64,000 nucleotides of DNA from JASGDC01 sp047605865. Lineage in GTDB: Bacteria > Actinomycetota > Actinomycetes > Actinomycetales > Micrococcaceae. A program made the translations under genes and the position numbers. Each line of letters begins with the position of its first letter. The stretch's first letter is position 1. The stretch spans positions 1 to 64,000 of the forward strand of contig JASGFC010000002.1 in assembly GCA_047605865.1 (NCBI GenBank), read 5' to 3'. This document shows positions 43,396-52,485 of this stretch, in pieces. A model generated the notes under the pieces. That model was given only the letters and a program-made list of their open reading frames with translations. It made no database searches and was not told the DNA's origin.

Positions 43396-44262
43396 ATGAT
43401 GAAACAACCGTTTGTTGTAGCTGTAATCCCAACTTTTAATCCGGATGAGCAATTTGTTAAAAACGTGTCATTGATTGAACCACAAGTTGATATGGTGGTT
43501 ATTGTTGACGATGGGTCAAATGATAAACAGTATCTTGGTTCTTTCAACGATGAAAAGACTACAGTACACCTTATTGAAAATGATGAAAATCAAGGAATAG
43601 CGTATGTTTTAAATCAAGGAATCAGATATGGCTTGGAAAAAGGTGCAACACATATAGTAACTTTTGATCAAGATAGCACTGTTGAAGGTGGCTACATCAC
43701 TAGGCTTTTAGAAGCTGAAACAGAAGCGAAGGAACAAGGCATCAAAGTCGGTACTGTAGCTCCACATACAATTGGACAAGAACTTAACGGACGAGATTTC
43801 ATTTCGATTAATTCAAAGATTTCTACTTGCCGTTATCCAGTGCAATCTGGTTTGCTCATCCAAAGGCATATCTTTGAAGAGATTGGCTACTTTGATGAAG
43901 GTCTTGTCATTGATTGGGTTGAATTTGATTTCCAATATAGATTAGCAGAGGCAGGGTATAAGAATGTTATTGCTATTTCTTTACACCTTGCCCATCAAGT
44001 TGGCGATAACATCGACACTGACTCTCATACCTTTTCTTCGCATAGTCCACTTCGTTATTATTACATTTCTAGAAATTCATACCTAGTTAAAACTAAATAT
44101 GAAAAAGATAAAGTCTCAAATCTTTCAGGTCTGGGATATGGATTTGGGCATATGTTAAAGGATGCTAAAAACTCTTCTGATGGTAAAGAAAAAATCAAAC
44201 TTTTCTTACAAGGAAAACTTGATGGAATTCGCGGTATTAAAGGCAAAAAGAACTCTAAGTAG
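43396..44262 (+). CDS. glycosyltransferase family 2, rhamnosyltransferase-like
   Basis: A 288-residue single-domain GT2. The motifs are VVAVIPTFNPDEQFVKNVSLI, VVIVDDGSND, ENQGIAYVLNQGIRYGLEKGATHIVTFDQDS (acidic metal site), YPVQSGLLIQRHIFEEIGYFDEGLVIDWVEFDFQYRL (catalytic Asp/Glu region) and HQVGDN. It is very like the second domain of the protein at 37666. A purine-rich GAGAGAG precedes tandem ATGs. It is co-transcribed with the flippase. Confidence 0.88.
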   Translation: MMKQPFVVAVIPTFNPDEQFVKNVSLIEPQVDMVVIVDDGSNDKQYLGSFNDEKTTVHLIENDENQGIAYVLNQGIRYGLEKGATHIVTFDQDSTVEGGYITRLLEAETEAKEQGIKVGTVAPHTIGQELNGRDFISINSKISTCRYPVQSGLLIQRHIFEEIGYFDEGLVIDWVEFDFQYRLAEAGYKNVIAISLHLAHQVGDNIDTDSHTFSSHSPLRYYYISRNSYLVKTKYEKDKVSNLSGLGYGFGHMLKDAKNSSDGKEKIKLFLQGKLDGIRGIKGKKNSK

Positions 44263-44312
44263 GCTATATTTCAGCATTAAATTCTGGTTAGTTTTTAGGA
44301 GCATTTCTCTGC

Positions 44313-44318
44313 TATATT
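44313..44318 (+). promoter_or_regulatory. extended -10 box of DUF6541 paralog 3, leaderless type
   Basis: TGCTATATT (extended -10), 7-bp gap, ATG at 44326. Confidence 0.6.
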
Positions 44319-44325
44319 AAATAAA

Positions 44326-46263
44326 ATGCAACAAGTACTTCAAAATTGGTTTCCAGATTTTCCACTGATAGTGGTTACTATTGTTTTGTTGTACGTGCCT
44401 GGTTTGTTTCTTTCAATGGCTTTTAAGTTCAGAAATTTTGCTGGATTAGTTGTTGCTCCAGCTTTTTCTGCTGTGACGCTTTCACTCCTAGCGATTTTGC
44501 TCCATGCTTTAGGTATTGCCTGGCAATGGTGGGACAATCTTGTGTTTTCCTTGGTAATTTCTCTTCTAGTTTTTGGGATACGATACATCTTAAACCGCAA
44601 GAAAGAAACTGAAGAAGTTGTTCCACCAGAATTATATACCAAAAACAGCATATGGCTCTTTGTTGCATTTTTATCAGGATTTTTATATGTTGCATATTTT
44701 ATGATGAGTGGAATTTTTAATCCATACACTCCTGCTTTGTCGTGGGATTCAGTTTTCCATATCAATGCCATCAGATACATTATTGATTCTGGTTCTGCCT
44801 CCCCTTTTACTCTCAACGATTTTAAATCAGTGCATGGCTTTTATCCTGCAGTTTTCCACCAGCTAGTTTCTGAAATAGTTCTTTATAGCGGTAGTGGAAT
44901 TCCAGCAGCCTATAATTCGGTTACTTTGGTGGTATCGGCTGTGCTTTGGGTCAGTTGTATGTTATTCATGCTCTACACATTTTTCCCTACACAGAAGTTG
45001 GTATGGGTACTTGGCATGATTATTGCAGCTGGGTTTCCGTTGTACCCTTACAGGTTACTGAGTTGGGGTGGGCAAATGCCAAACTTATTTGGCTATGCCT
45101 TTATTCCGCTAGCTATTGCAGCGATTTATATCCTTGTGAGAAAGCCAGAACACATAAAACTTAGCGAAGTACAAAGGTATGTACTTGTTATTGTGAGCGT
45201 TGTTGCAGCTACACTAACGCATCCAAGTGCACTGTATTCCATTGCGATATTAACGGTAGCGCTCATCGTGGAGTATTTTGTTGATATTTATAAAAATGCC
45301 GAAACTCCCCAAGCTAAGAAGTACGCTCTGGGGTATGCGCTTTTTTTCGTTGTTGCTGCTATTGTGGTTTGGATTAATTTTTCTGCTAGTTCCTATTGGG
45401 ATCCTAGCTTATCCTTGGGTCCAGCACTTTTGGATTCACTGAGTTATAACTTCTTTGACGATGGCATGATTCCTTATGCAGCTTTAGTGCCTTTCGGGCT
45501 CTTTGTTGCTATTTATCGTAAAGAATGGCGATTTATAGCCATTGGATATATTGTTGTTCTTTGTTTCTACCTCATCTGTGTTGCAGCACCAGAAGGTAAG
45601 TTTAGGGAAATTCTTACGTCTGCATGGTACAGCGAAGCAGCACGAATTGTAGCTTTGCTCATTCCATTTGCAGTTGTTTTGATATGCTTACTGCTCAATG
45701 AGTTACTGCAACGTATTCCAACAGACTTTAAAGTTCCTGTAGTGGCATCGTTGTTGCTTGCTGCGCTTGTTGTAACCAATAATGAGCCAATGAAAACGAT
45801 GATGCATAAAACATTCATAACTACTTATGAAATATCAGATCAGCAATTCTTAATGAATCCAGATAAATATAACATGATTCAAGAACTTGATGATTATGTA
45901 CCTGAAGATAGTGGAGTTATTGTTAACAATCCATATAACGGTGGAGCTTTAGTATATGGATTATCTAATCGAAAAGTGATGTTTCCAGTCTTAGGTGGTA
46001 ATTACATTAATGATGATGAAAAAATTATTGCTACTCAACTCAATCAGGCTTCAAACATCCCTGAAGTTTGTGAGGCTTTGAACCGTGAGAATGCAACTTA
46101 TGCCTTAGATTTTGGACAAAGCTACGTTCCTACTCCGAAAGATCAACACCCTGCAGGCCCAGATTTTACAGGTTTAATAGGGCTTGAAAATAGTCCAGGA
46201 TTTGAGTTAATCCACGATGATGGCATCGCAAGGTTATATAAAATTACTGCCTGTGAATCATGA
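44326..46263 (+). CDS. DUF6541 family polytopic membrane protein, paralog 3
   Basis: The 645-residue protein has about 13 membrane helices. The family block is WDSVFHINAIRYIIDSGSASPFTLNDFKSVHGFYPAVFHQLV. It also has KFREILTSAWYSEAARI, matching FRKFMTGFYYSDQYRP in paralog 1 and IRTFFTGLWYGDTYRI in paralog 2, so this second motif ([FY]-x-[SD]-x-x-R-x) is conserved. The C-terminal tail has NIPEVCEALNRENATYALDFGQSY and ARLYKITACES, with paired Cys. Its own leaderless-type promoter suggests control separate from the flippase-GT2 pair. Function unproven. Confidence 0.8.
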   Translation: MQQVLQNWFPDFPLIVVTIVLLYVPGLFLSMAFKFRNFAGLVVAPAFSAVTLSLLAILLHALGIAWQWWDNLVFSLVISLLVFGIRYILNRKKETEEVVPPELYTKNSIWLFVAFLSGFLYVAYFMMSGIFNPYTPALSWDSVFHINAIRYIIDSGSASPFTLNDFKSVHGFYPAVFHQLVSEIVLYSGSGIPAAYNSVTLVVSAVLWVSCMLFMLYTFFPTQKLVWVLGMIIAAGFPLYPYRLLSWGGQMPNLFGYAFIPLAIAAIYILVRKPEHIKLSEVQRYVLVIVSVVAATLTHPSALYSIAILTVALIVEYFVDIYKNAETPQAKKYALGYALFFVVAAIVVWINFSASSYWDPSLSLGPALLDSLSYNFFDDGMIPYAALVPFGLFVAIYRKEWRFIAIGYIVVLCFYLICVAAPEGKFREILTSAWYSEAARIVALLIPFAVVLICLLLNELLQRIPTDFKVPVVASLLLAALVVTNNEPMKTMMHKTFITTYEISDQQFLMNPDKYNMIQELDDYVPEDSGVIVNNPYNGGALVYGLSNRKVMFPVLGGNYINDDEKIIATQLNQASNIPEVCEALNRENATYALDFGQSYVPTPKDQHPAGPDFTGLIGLENSPGFELIHDDGIARLYKITACES

Positions 46264-46313
46264 TATTTCAATGCTTTCAGAGCATCGGCTGTACTCTCTT
46301 TCATGATATTTGT

Positions 46314-46368
46314 TATAATTAATTGCAAGAACTCCAGCGAGCTATTTGCACGATGGAGTTTTTATTTT
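46314..46368 (+). promoter_or_regulatory. promoter followed by terminator hairpin upstream of purA
   Basis: TGTTATAAT (extended -10, TATAAT at 46314-46319) is followed 10 bp later by a 7-bp stem (AACTCCA 46330 / TGGAGTT 46354) and a T-rich run. It could be an attenuated purA leader, or simply the terminator of the DUF6541 gene. A second possible -10 (TACTGT, 46389) lies nearer purA. Confidence 0.45.
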
Positions 46369-46412
46369 GTGAGTCATTATGCTCCTAATACTGTATTGAA
46401 AGAGAGTAAGTT

Positions 46413-47696
46413 ATGCCTGCAGTTGTAATTGTCGGTGCTCAATGGGGAGATGAAGGCAAGGGTAAAGCCACAGACCTCATCGGCGGACAAGTAGACTATG
46501 TAGTGAAATTTAACGGTGGTAATAATGCTGGACATACAGTTAAAGTTGGTGGTGAAAAGTACGAACTTAAACTACTACCAGCTGGTATTTTGAATGAAAA
46601 TTCAACCCCAATCATTGGAAATGGGGTAGTAGTAAACCCTGAAGCACTTTTTGAAGAGCTTGATGCACTCAATTCTCGTGGGGCAGATACATCTAAACTG
46701 AAAATTTCAGCTAATGCTCATTTGATTGCTCCTTATCATCAGATTATAGATAAGGTCACGGAACGTTTTTTAGGTAAACGTGCTATTGGTACAACAGGGC
46801 GTGGTATCGGGCCTGCTTATATGGATAAGATGGCTCGTTTAGGTATTCGCGTGCAAGATATCTTTGATGAGTCTATTCTGCGTCAAAAAATTGAAGGTTC
46901 ATTAGCGCAAAAAAATGAGCTTCTGGTGAAAGTATATAACCGTAGAGAAATTTCTGTTGAAGATACAGTAGATTACTTTTTAAAGTACGCAGATCGCATT
47001 AAGCCTATGATGTGTGATGCAGAATTAATTCTCAATGAGGCCCTCGATGAGAACGAGGTCGTTCTTCTTGAAGGTGGTCAGGCTACTTTCCTTGATGTTG
47101 ATCACGGTACTTATCCTTTTGTAACCAGCTCAAACCCAACTGCTGGTGGTGCTTGTACTGGATCAGGAATTGGCCCTACTCGAATCGATCGAGTCATTGG
47201 AATTATCAAAGCCTATACCACTCGTGTTGGCGCTGGCCCATTCCCAACAGAACTTTTTGACGATATGGGAGAGTTCTTGCAAAAAACAGGCGGAGAATTC
47301 GGTGTTAATACCGGTAGACCACGCCGCTGTGGTTGGTATGATGCAGTACTTGCTCGCTATTCAAGTCGCGTTAACGGCTTTACAGACTATTTCTTAACTA
47401 AACTAGACGTTTTAACTGGTATTGAAAAGATTCCAGTGTGCGTTGCCTACGAAGTCAATGGTAAACGCTTTGATGAGGTCCCTATGTCACAGTCAGATTT
47501 TCATCATGCAAAGCCTGTCTATGAGTATTTTGATGGCTGGGAAGAAGATATTACCGAAGCTAAGTCTATAGATGACTTGCCTGAGAACGCGCAAAAGTAT
47601 GTGCGTGCCCTTGAAAGCATGAGTGGATGTAGGTTTTCTGCAATTGGTGTGGGCCCAGACAGAGATCAAACAATCGTGATTAACGAGCTGCTATAG
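46413..47696 (+). CDS. purA: adenylosuccinate synthetase
   Basis: GTP-dependent conversion of IMP and aspartate to adenylosuccinate, the first committed step to AMP. The 427 residues contain VIVGAQWGDEGKGKATDLIGGQVDYVVKFNGGNNAGHTV (catalytic Asp and His), GTTGRGIGPAYMDK, LEGGQATFLDVDHGTYPFVTSSNPTAGGACTGSGIGPT and GRPRRCGWYD. Length is standard. It has a weak purine-rich ribosome-binding site. It overlaps the convergent CoA-binding gene by 6 bp. The purSQL operon lies 2.5 kb away on the other strand. Confidence 0.97.
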   Translation: MPAVVIVGAQWGDEGKGKATDLIGGQVDYVVKFNGGNNAGHTVKVGGEKYELKLLPAGILNENSTPIIGNGVVVNPEALFEELDALNSRGADTSKLKISANAHLIAPYHQIIDKVTERFLGKRAIGTTGRGIGPAYMDKMARLGIRVQDIFDESILRQKIEGSLAQKNELLVKVYNRREISVEDTVDYFLKYADRIKPMMCDAELILNEALDENEVVLLEGGQATFLDVDHGTYPFVTSSNPTAGGACTGSGIGPTRIDRVIGIIKAYTTRVGAGPFPTELFDDMGEFLQKTGGEFGVNTGRPRRCGWYDAVLARYSSRVNGFTDYFLTKLDVLTGIEKIPVCVAYEVNGKRFDEVPMSQSDFHHAKPVYEYFDGWEEDITEAKSIDDLPENAQKYVRALESMSGCRFSAIGVGPDRDQTIVINELL

Positions 47697-48104
47697 TTTC
47701 TTCATTTCAATGGCTGGGCACGTATCCATGACAACATCAAGCCCAGCCTTATCAGCTCGTTTGGCTGCAGCTTCGTCAATAACACCAAGCTGTAGCCACA
47801 CAGCTTTTGCTTGTACTTTAATAGCTTGATCTACAATGTTTCCCACTAAACTTGAGTTCACAAAGCAGTCAACAACATCAATTTTCTCTGGAATTTCGGC
47901 TAAACTTGCGTATGCTTTTTCTCCTAGTGCATCTTCTGCACGAGGGTTAACTGGCACGATTTTCATACCGAGTTTGTCTCGGAGTATTTGTGCAATTTTG
48001 TAAGCAGTGCGCTCAGGTTTATTGCTTAAACCCACGATAGCCCATATTGCGCCTTTGTTTGTTAGCAGCTTCTTAATAATCTGTTCATCCTGGTACTTCT
48101 TCAT
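47691..48104 (-). CDS. CoA-binding domain protein, YccU-like
   Basis: A 137-residue Rossmann-fold protein. AIVGLSNKPERTAYKIAQILRDKLGMKIVPVNP is the nucleotide/CoA-binding loop, followed by YASLAEIPEKIDVVDCFVNSSLV, KAVWLQLGVIDEAAAKRADKAGL and the terminal DTCPAIEM with a conserved Cys. The family resembles the CoA-binding part of succinyl-CoA synthetase; its role is unknown. TACAAT lies 6 bp before the ATG, so the mRNA may be leaderless. Confidence 0.9.
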   Translation of the reverse strand: MKKYQDEQIIKKLLTNKGAIWAIVGLSNKPERTAYKIAQILRDKLGMKIVPVNPRAEDALGEKAYASLAEIPEKIDVVDCFVNSSLVGNIVDQAIKVQAKAVWLQLGVIDEAAAKRADKAGLDVVMDTCPAIEMKKL

Positions 48105-48110
48105 AGGATT

Positions 48111-48116
48111 ATTGTA
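48111..48116 (-). promoter_or_regulatory. -10 box of the CoA-binding gene, leaderless type
   Basis: TACAAT (minus strand), 6-bp gap, ATG at 48104. Confidence 0.55.
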
Positions 48117-48240
48117 GTCTTCTCATCATCCCTCCACAATCAATGCACTTGACATACTTATTCACGTTATCGCCGATGGTAGTGAATTAAATTTTTAACT
48201 TTGGCACTGTTGAAAGAGTTTAGTGAAAGGAACTATTGTA

Positions 48241-50196
48241 ATGAGAAGAGTACTCTTTAGATTTCTACTAATTTTCACATCATTATCTCTGGCACATGTT
48301 TTTGTTGCACCAGCAGCTCATGCAGAAACTTTAGCCGCAGATTGGCGTATGGGTGCAGGTATTGTTAAAGAAAAGTTTGCTGGTGTCTTTAGAAATGGTG
48401 CCAATCAAGCTGCTTATTGTGCTGATGCAGAGCTAGGTGCTCCTTGGGAGGCAAAAAACTATATCAGTGGCAACTCACAAAGTTTTCAACAACGTCAAGG
48501 TAAGCACCTTGATGAACAAGAAAGAAACACTGTTTCATATCTCATCAAAAAATGGGGTGATACGGAAGATAAACATCAGGCAGCAGCAGTCCAGTTCGCT
48601 ATTTGGTCTTTAACAACAGTGGATATGGAATTTGGTAGTGAGAAAATGAATCGTTTTGCTGCTATGGCTACAGCAGATGCTGCTGTTCTTAAAAGAGCAC
48701 AAGAGTATCGGGCAGAAGCTCAGAAAAATCATGGACCTTATCAATTGCGGTTGCATCATGAGGCTATGAACCTTAGAACACAGTTACTTGGTGGAAAACA
48801 ACATGAAGTTCCAGGTTTTCCAGTTGAAATTAAGAGTCATGGTTCAACAACTCTTAACAACAAACTACAAGATACAGTAGTTGCAGGTAGTACTGTTCCT
48901 TTGAAATATCATGATTTTGAAGATGCCAATTTTTCAGCAATAGCGCACAATTTACCTGGAAACCTTAAATGGTATCAGCCAGCAGAAAACAATGCGCAAC
49001 GTATTTTGCTTTCTTCAACAGCAAGCGATGTTACAACAGATTTAAAGTTTAAAGTGGTGGAACCTCTTTTGCTTAAAGTATCGACTCAAACTTCACACAA
49101 AGTTGTCAGTAAAGGTCAAAAGATTTTTGATGAACTTAAAGTTGAGCCTCAAAGCAGTGGGCATAGGTGGTTGATAAATCCTGAAAATCAACAAGAGGTG
49201 AGCGTTACTATACGTTCTACTTTGTGGGGTCCCTTCACTGAAAAACCCCAAAGTAAGCAAAGCTATCCTGAAGATAAGTTTAAAAAAGGTAGTGTTGAAA
49301 CTACAGTGAGAAATTTTGGTGTTGTGAAAACTCCAGAGCTAGAGCTCAAAGAATCTGGATATTATGTCTGGACAGAGGAGATTATTCCAGAAAAAACGGT
49401 ACCAAGAACTGCTCAAAAACTTGTTAATCCTTGGAAAGGCAATTTCGGTGTTGAAGCAGAAACTAGTTTAGTGAAGTGGCAGATTAACGTTGAAACAGAT
49501 ATTAGTAGAAATATCATCAAACGTGCAGATTCTGTTACTGACCACCTCAAAATTTCTGGTTTTCAAGCTAAAAGCGAGAAACTATTAAAGCTCAAAGTAT
49601 ATGGGCCAGAAAACAAGTTACCGCAACTTAGTAAGGAAACACCACCTCAGGCAAAATTGCATCAAGAAATCAATATTGCTGCAGAAAATGGTGAAGTTGT
49701 TTCGGATGAAATTACTGAGAATCAACCTGGTTGTTACACCATTGTTACTGAATTTGAAGGTGATGAACTCCACGAACCATACCGTTCTGCTTACGGCGAT
49801 CCTCGAGAAACATTCTGTGTCCATGAAAATGATGGAGCTTTCCTCTTCATTTCAGAAAAAGAAGTGAAACAGTATTTTGAGAAGTCATCAAAGGAACGCC
49901 TTGAAAGGGAAAAAAGCAAAGATTCAGCTCAACACAAAGAAAGAACTAACTCTTCCCGTCACTTCGAAAAGCAAAATTCAGAAGCACAACGCACAGATTC
50001 TCAATCTGTTATTACTTCCCAAGAGTCTCAACAAGCGCCACGGCAAGAATCACAAGAGAAACAGGAGCCACGTTCTCAGCAGTTCCTGGCCAATACTGGA
50101 TTAAGTGACAAATCGCGTAAAGTATTTGCACTATCGCTACTTGTTACAGGATTCGGTGGTTTAATGATTATCGCTAGAAAACTTCTAACAAGCTAA
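48241..50196 (+). CDS. sortase-anchored surface protein with thioester domain
   Basis: The 651-residue precursor has a signal peptide (RRVLFRFLLIFTSLSLAHV...AHAE). Next is a thioester adhesin domain: the Cys in QAAYCADAELG and the Gln in AAAVQFAIW would form the internal Cys-Gln thioester used for covalent host binding. Several beta-rich stalk segments follow (about 200-530), then a charged Ser/Gln/Glu-rich wall-spanning region. The sorting signal is LANTG (LPXTG variant, Pro replaced by Ala), then a hydrophobic stretch and ARKLLTS. AAAGGA 8 nt before the ATG sets the start. No sortase gene is in the window. Confidence 0.86.
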   Translation: MRRVLFRFLLIFTSLSLAHVFVAPAAHAETLAADWRMGAGIVKEKFAGVFRNGANQAAYCADAELGAPWEAKNYISGNSQSFQQRQGKHLDEQERNTVSYLIKKWGDTEDKHQAAAVQFAIWSLTTVDMEFGSEKMNRFAAMATADAAVLKRAQEYRAEAQKNHGPYQLRLHHEAMNLRTQLLGGKQHEVPGFPVEIKSHGSTTLNNKLQDTVVAGSTVPLKYHDFEDANFSAIAHNLPGNLKWYQPAENNAQRILLSSTASDVTTDLKFKVVEPLLLKVSTQTSHKVVSKGQKIFDELKVEPQSSGHRWLINPENQQEVSVTIRSTLWGPFTEKPQSKQSYPEDKFKKGSVETTVRNFGVVKTPELELKESGYYVWTEEIIPEKTVPRTAQKLVNPWKGNFGVEAETSLVKWQINVETDISRNIIKRADSVTDHLKISGFQAKSEKLLKLKVYGPENKLPQLSKETPPQAKLHQEINIAAENGEVVSDEITENQPGCYTIVTEFEGDELHEPYRSAYGDPRETFCVHENDGAFLFISEKEVKQYFEKSSKERLEREKSKDSAQHKERTNSSRHFEKQNSEAQRTDSQSVITSQESQQAPRQESQEKQEPRSQQFLANTGLSDKSRKVFALSLLVTGFGGLMIIARKLLTS

Positions 50197-50202
50197 GAGT
50201 GT

Positions 50203-52485
50203 TTAATCAAAGTATTGAGCTAGAGTACCTTCATGAGCTGTTCGTAGTTCATCTAAGGAAGTTTCAAATTGTCCTTGAACGTTAAGAGTCCCTGAGTCTG
50301 CATCCACCATACCAATACGTAGGTGTGGGAAGTTTCTAGCAGTGCACATATCAGTGAACCTTACTTCTTCACTACGTGGAACACTTACTATAGCTCGAGC
50401 AGTAGATTCAGAGAAAAGAGCAACAAAAATATCAATATTGTCACGTTGACACAGATCTTCAAGGACTACTCGTGCTCCAGCACCAAAACGAAGGCAGCTT
50501 TCTGCTAGAGCAATCGCAAGACCACCTTCAGAAAGATCGTGAGCAGAATCTATCATGCCATCACGGCTGGCATTGATGAGGATATCTGCTAATTCTTTTT
50601 CTGTATCTAACTTAACTTGTGGTGGAGTTCCACCAAGATGAGAATGAATAACATCAGCCCATGCAGAACCATCAAGTTCATCTGCCGTGGTTCCCAGAAG
50701 ATAGATAGTATCTCCAGAAGTGCGGAAACCAGAGGGAGTACGCCGAGAAACATCATCGAAAACACCAAGAACTCCCACAACAGGAGTTGGATGGATTGGA
50801 GTGTCTCCCGTTTGGTTGTATAAAGAAACGTTACCTCCAGTAACTGGTGTTCCTAACTCTTGGCAAGCATCTGCAAGTCCTTCAACAGCTGCCGCAAACT
50901 GCCACATCACTTCTGGGTCTTCTGGAGAACCAAAGTTCAGGCAGTCTGTAACAGCCAGAGGGATAGCACCGGAAGTAGCCACATTACGGTAAGCTTCAGC
51001 CAAAGCAAGTTGAGCTCCTGCATAAGGATCAAGGTATCCGTATCTTCCGTTAGCATCTGTTGAGATAGCAATTCCTCGACCTGTTTCTTCATCTACACGA
51101 ATAACACCTGCATCGTCAGGCATTGCCATTGCAGTATTGCCACGAACGAAGCGATCATACTGGTTAGTAACCCAATTTTTAGAACACAGATTTGGGGAAG
51201 CGATGAGTTTCAAGAGAGTTTCTTGGAGCTCTTGCCCAGTTTTTGGTTTTTCTAATGTAGCTGAAGTATTTGATTGAACATCAGCTAACCATGATGGTTT
51301 TGATAACGGGCGGTTATAGACAGGCCCATCGTGAGCTACAGAGCGCGGAGGAACATCAACAATAGTATTTCCATGCCAGCTTACTTCCAAGCGCCCAGTA
51401 TCTGTGACTTCACCAACGATAGAATATTCAACATTCCATTTCTTAACGATCTTTTCAAAGGCAGAAACATTTTCTGGAGTAACAACAGCCATCATTCGTT
51501 CTTGCGATTCTGACATAAGAATTTCTTCAGGACTCAATGTTGGGTCACGCAGCAATACAGTATCTAACTCTATTTTCATACCACCATCACCAGCAGAAGC
51601 CAATTCAGAGGTTGAGCACGATAACCCAGCCCCACCTAAGTCTTGAATTCCTTCTACAACACCAGCTTGGAAAAGCTCCAAACAACATTCAATGAGAACT
51701 TTTTCTGCAAAAGGATCACCGACTTGTACTGCAGGTCGTTTTGTTGGTTTAGATTCATCAAAGGTTTCTGAAGCAAGAACAGATACACCACCGATACCAT
51801 CACCACCTGTTCTAGCACCGAAGAGGATTACTTTATTACCAGCACCAGTGGCATTGGCAAGGTGGATGTCATCTTTTTTCATGACTCCCACAGAAAGGGC
51901 ATTAACGAGCGGATTACCTTGGTAAACAGGATCAAATACTACTTCTCCACCAATATTTGGAAGCCCAAGACAGTTGCCGTAACCACCAACACCAGCAACT
52001 ACACCGTGTACTACACGACCCGTATCTTCATGGTCGATGGCACCGAATCGCAGTTGATCCATGACAGCAACAGGGCGAGCCCCCATTGATAAGATATCGC
52101 GCACGATGCCACCAACTCCTGTTGCAGCACCTTGGTATGGTTCAAGGAAAGAGGGGTGATTATGGCTTTCTACTTTGAAAGTAACTGCCCAATCATCGCC
52201 AATGTCAACAACTCCGGCATTTTCACCAATACCAACGAGCAGTTTTTCTTTCATTTCTGCTGTAGTTTTTTCACCGAATTTGCTTAAATGCACTTTAGAA
52301 GATTTATAGGAACAGTGTTCAGACCACATGACTGAATACATAGCTAGTTCAGCATCAGTTGGGCGGCGGGATAAAATTTCACAGATTTTTTGGTACTCAT
52401 CTTCTTTGAGCCCAAGTTCTTTCCATGGTTGTCTTTTCTCAGGGGTCTGACTAGCGATTTCTACAGTATCTAGTTGTTGATTCAT
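50203..52485 (-). CDS. purL: phosphoribosylformylglycinamidine synthase subunit PurL
   Basis: ATP-dependent synthetase subunit of the fourth purine step (FGAR to FGAM). The 760-residue small form acts in a complex with PurQ and PurS. Motifs: MWSEHCSYKSSK, GIGENAGVVDIGDDWAVTFKVESHNHPS, GAATGVGGIVRDILSMGARPVA, VGGYGNCLGLPNIGGE, GARTGGDGIGGVS, and in the second half PDDAGVIRV and GLAIALAE. Its start overlaps the purQ stop by 4 bp. Its stop is 6 bp from the convergent adhesin gene's stop. Confidence 0.97.
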   Translation of the reverse strand: MNQQLDTVEIASQTPEKRQPWKELGLKEDEYQKICEILSRRPTDAELAMYSVMWSEHCSYKSSKVHLSKFGEKTTAEMKEKLLVGIGENAGVVDIGDDWAVTFKVESHNHPSFLEPYQGAATGVGGIVRDILSMGARPVAVMDQLRFGAIDHEDTGRVVHGVVAGVGGYGNCLGLPNIGGEVVFDPVYQGNPLVNALSVGVMKKDDIHLANATGAGNKVILFGARTGGDGIGGVSVLASETFDESKPTKRPAVQVGDPFAEKVLIECCLELFQAGVVEGIQDLGGAGLSCSTSELASAGDGGMKIELDTVLLRDPTLSPEEILMSESQERMMAVVTPENVSAFEKIVKKWNVEYSIVGEVTDTGRLEVSWHGNTIVDVPPRSVAHDGPVYNRPLSKPSWLADVQSNTSATLEKPKTGQELQETLLKLIASPNLCSKNWVTNQYDRFVRGNTAMAMPDDAGVIRVDEETGRGIAISTDANGRYGYLDPYAGAQLALAEAYRNVATSGAIPLAVTDCLNFGSPEDPEVMWQFAAAVEGLADACQELGTPVTGGNVSLYNQTGDTPIHPTPVVGVLGVFDDVSRRTPSGFRTSGDTIYLLGTTADELDGSAWADVIHSHLGGTPPQVKLDTEKELADILINASRDGMIDSAHDLSEGGLAIALAESCLRFGAGARVVLEDLCQRDNIDIFVALFSESTARAIVSVPRSEEVRFTDMCTARNFPHLRIGMVDADSGTLNVQGQFETSLDELRTAHEGTLAQYFD

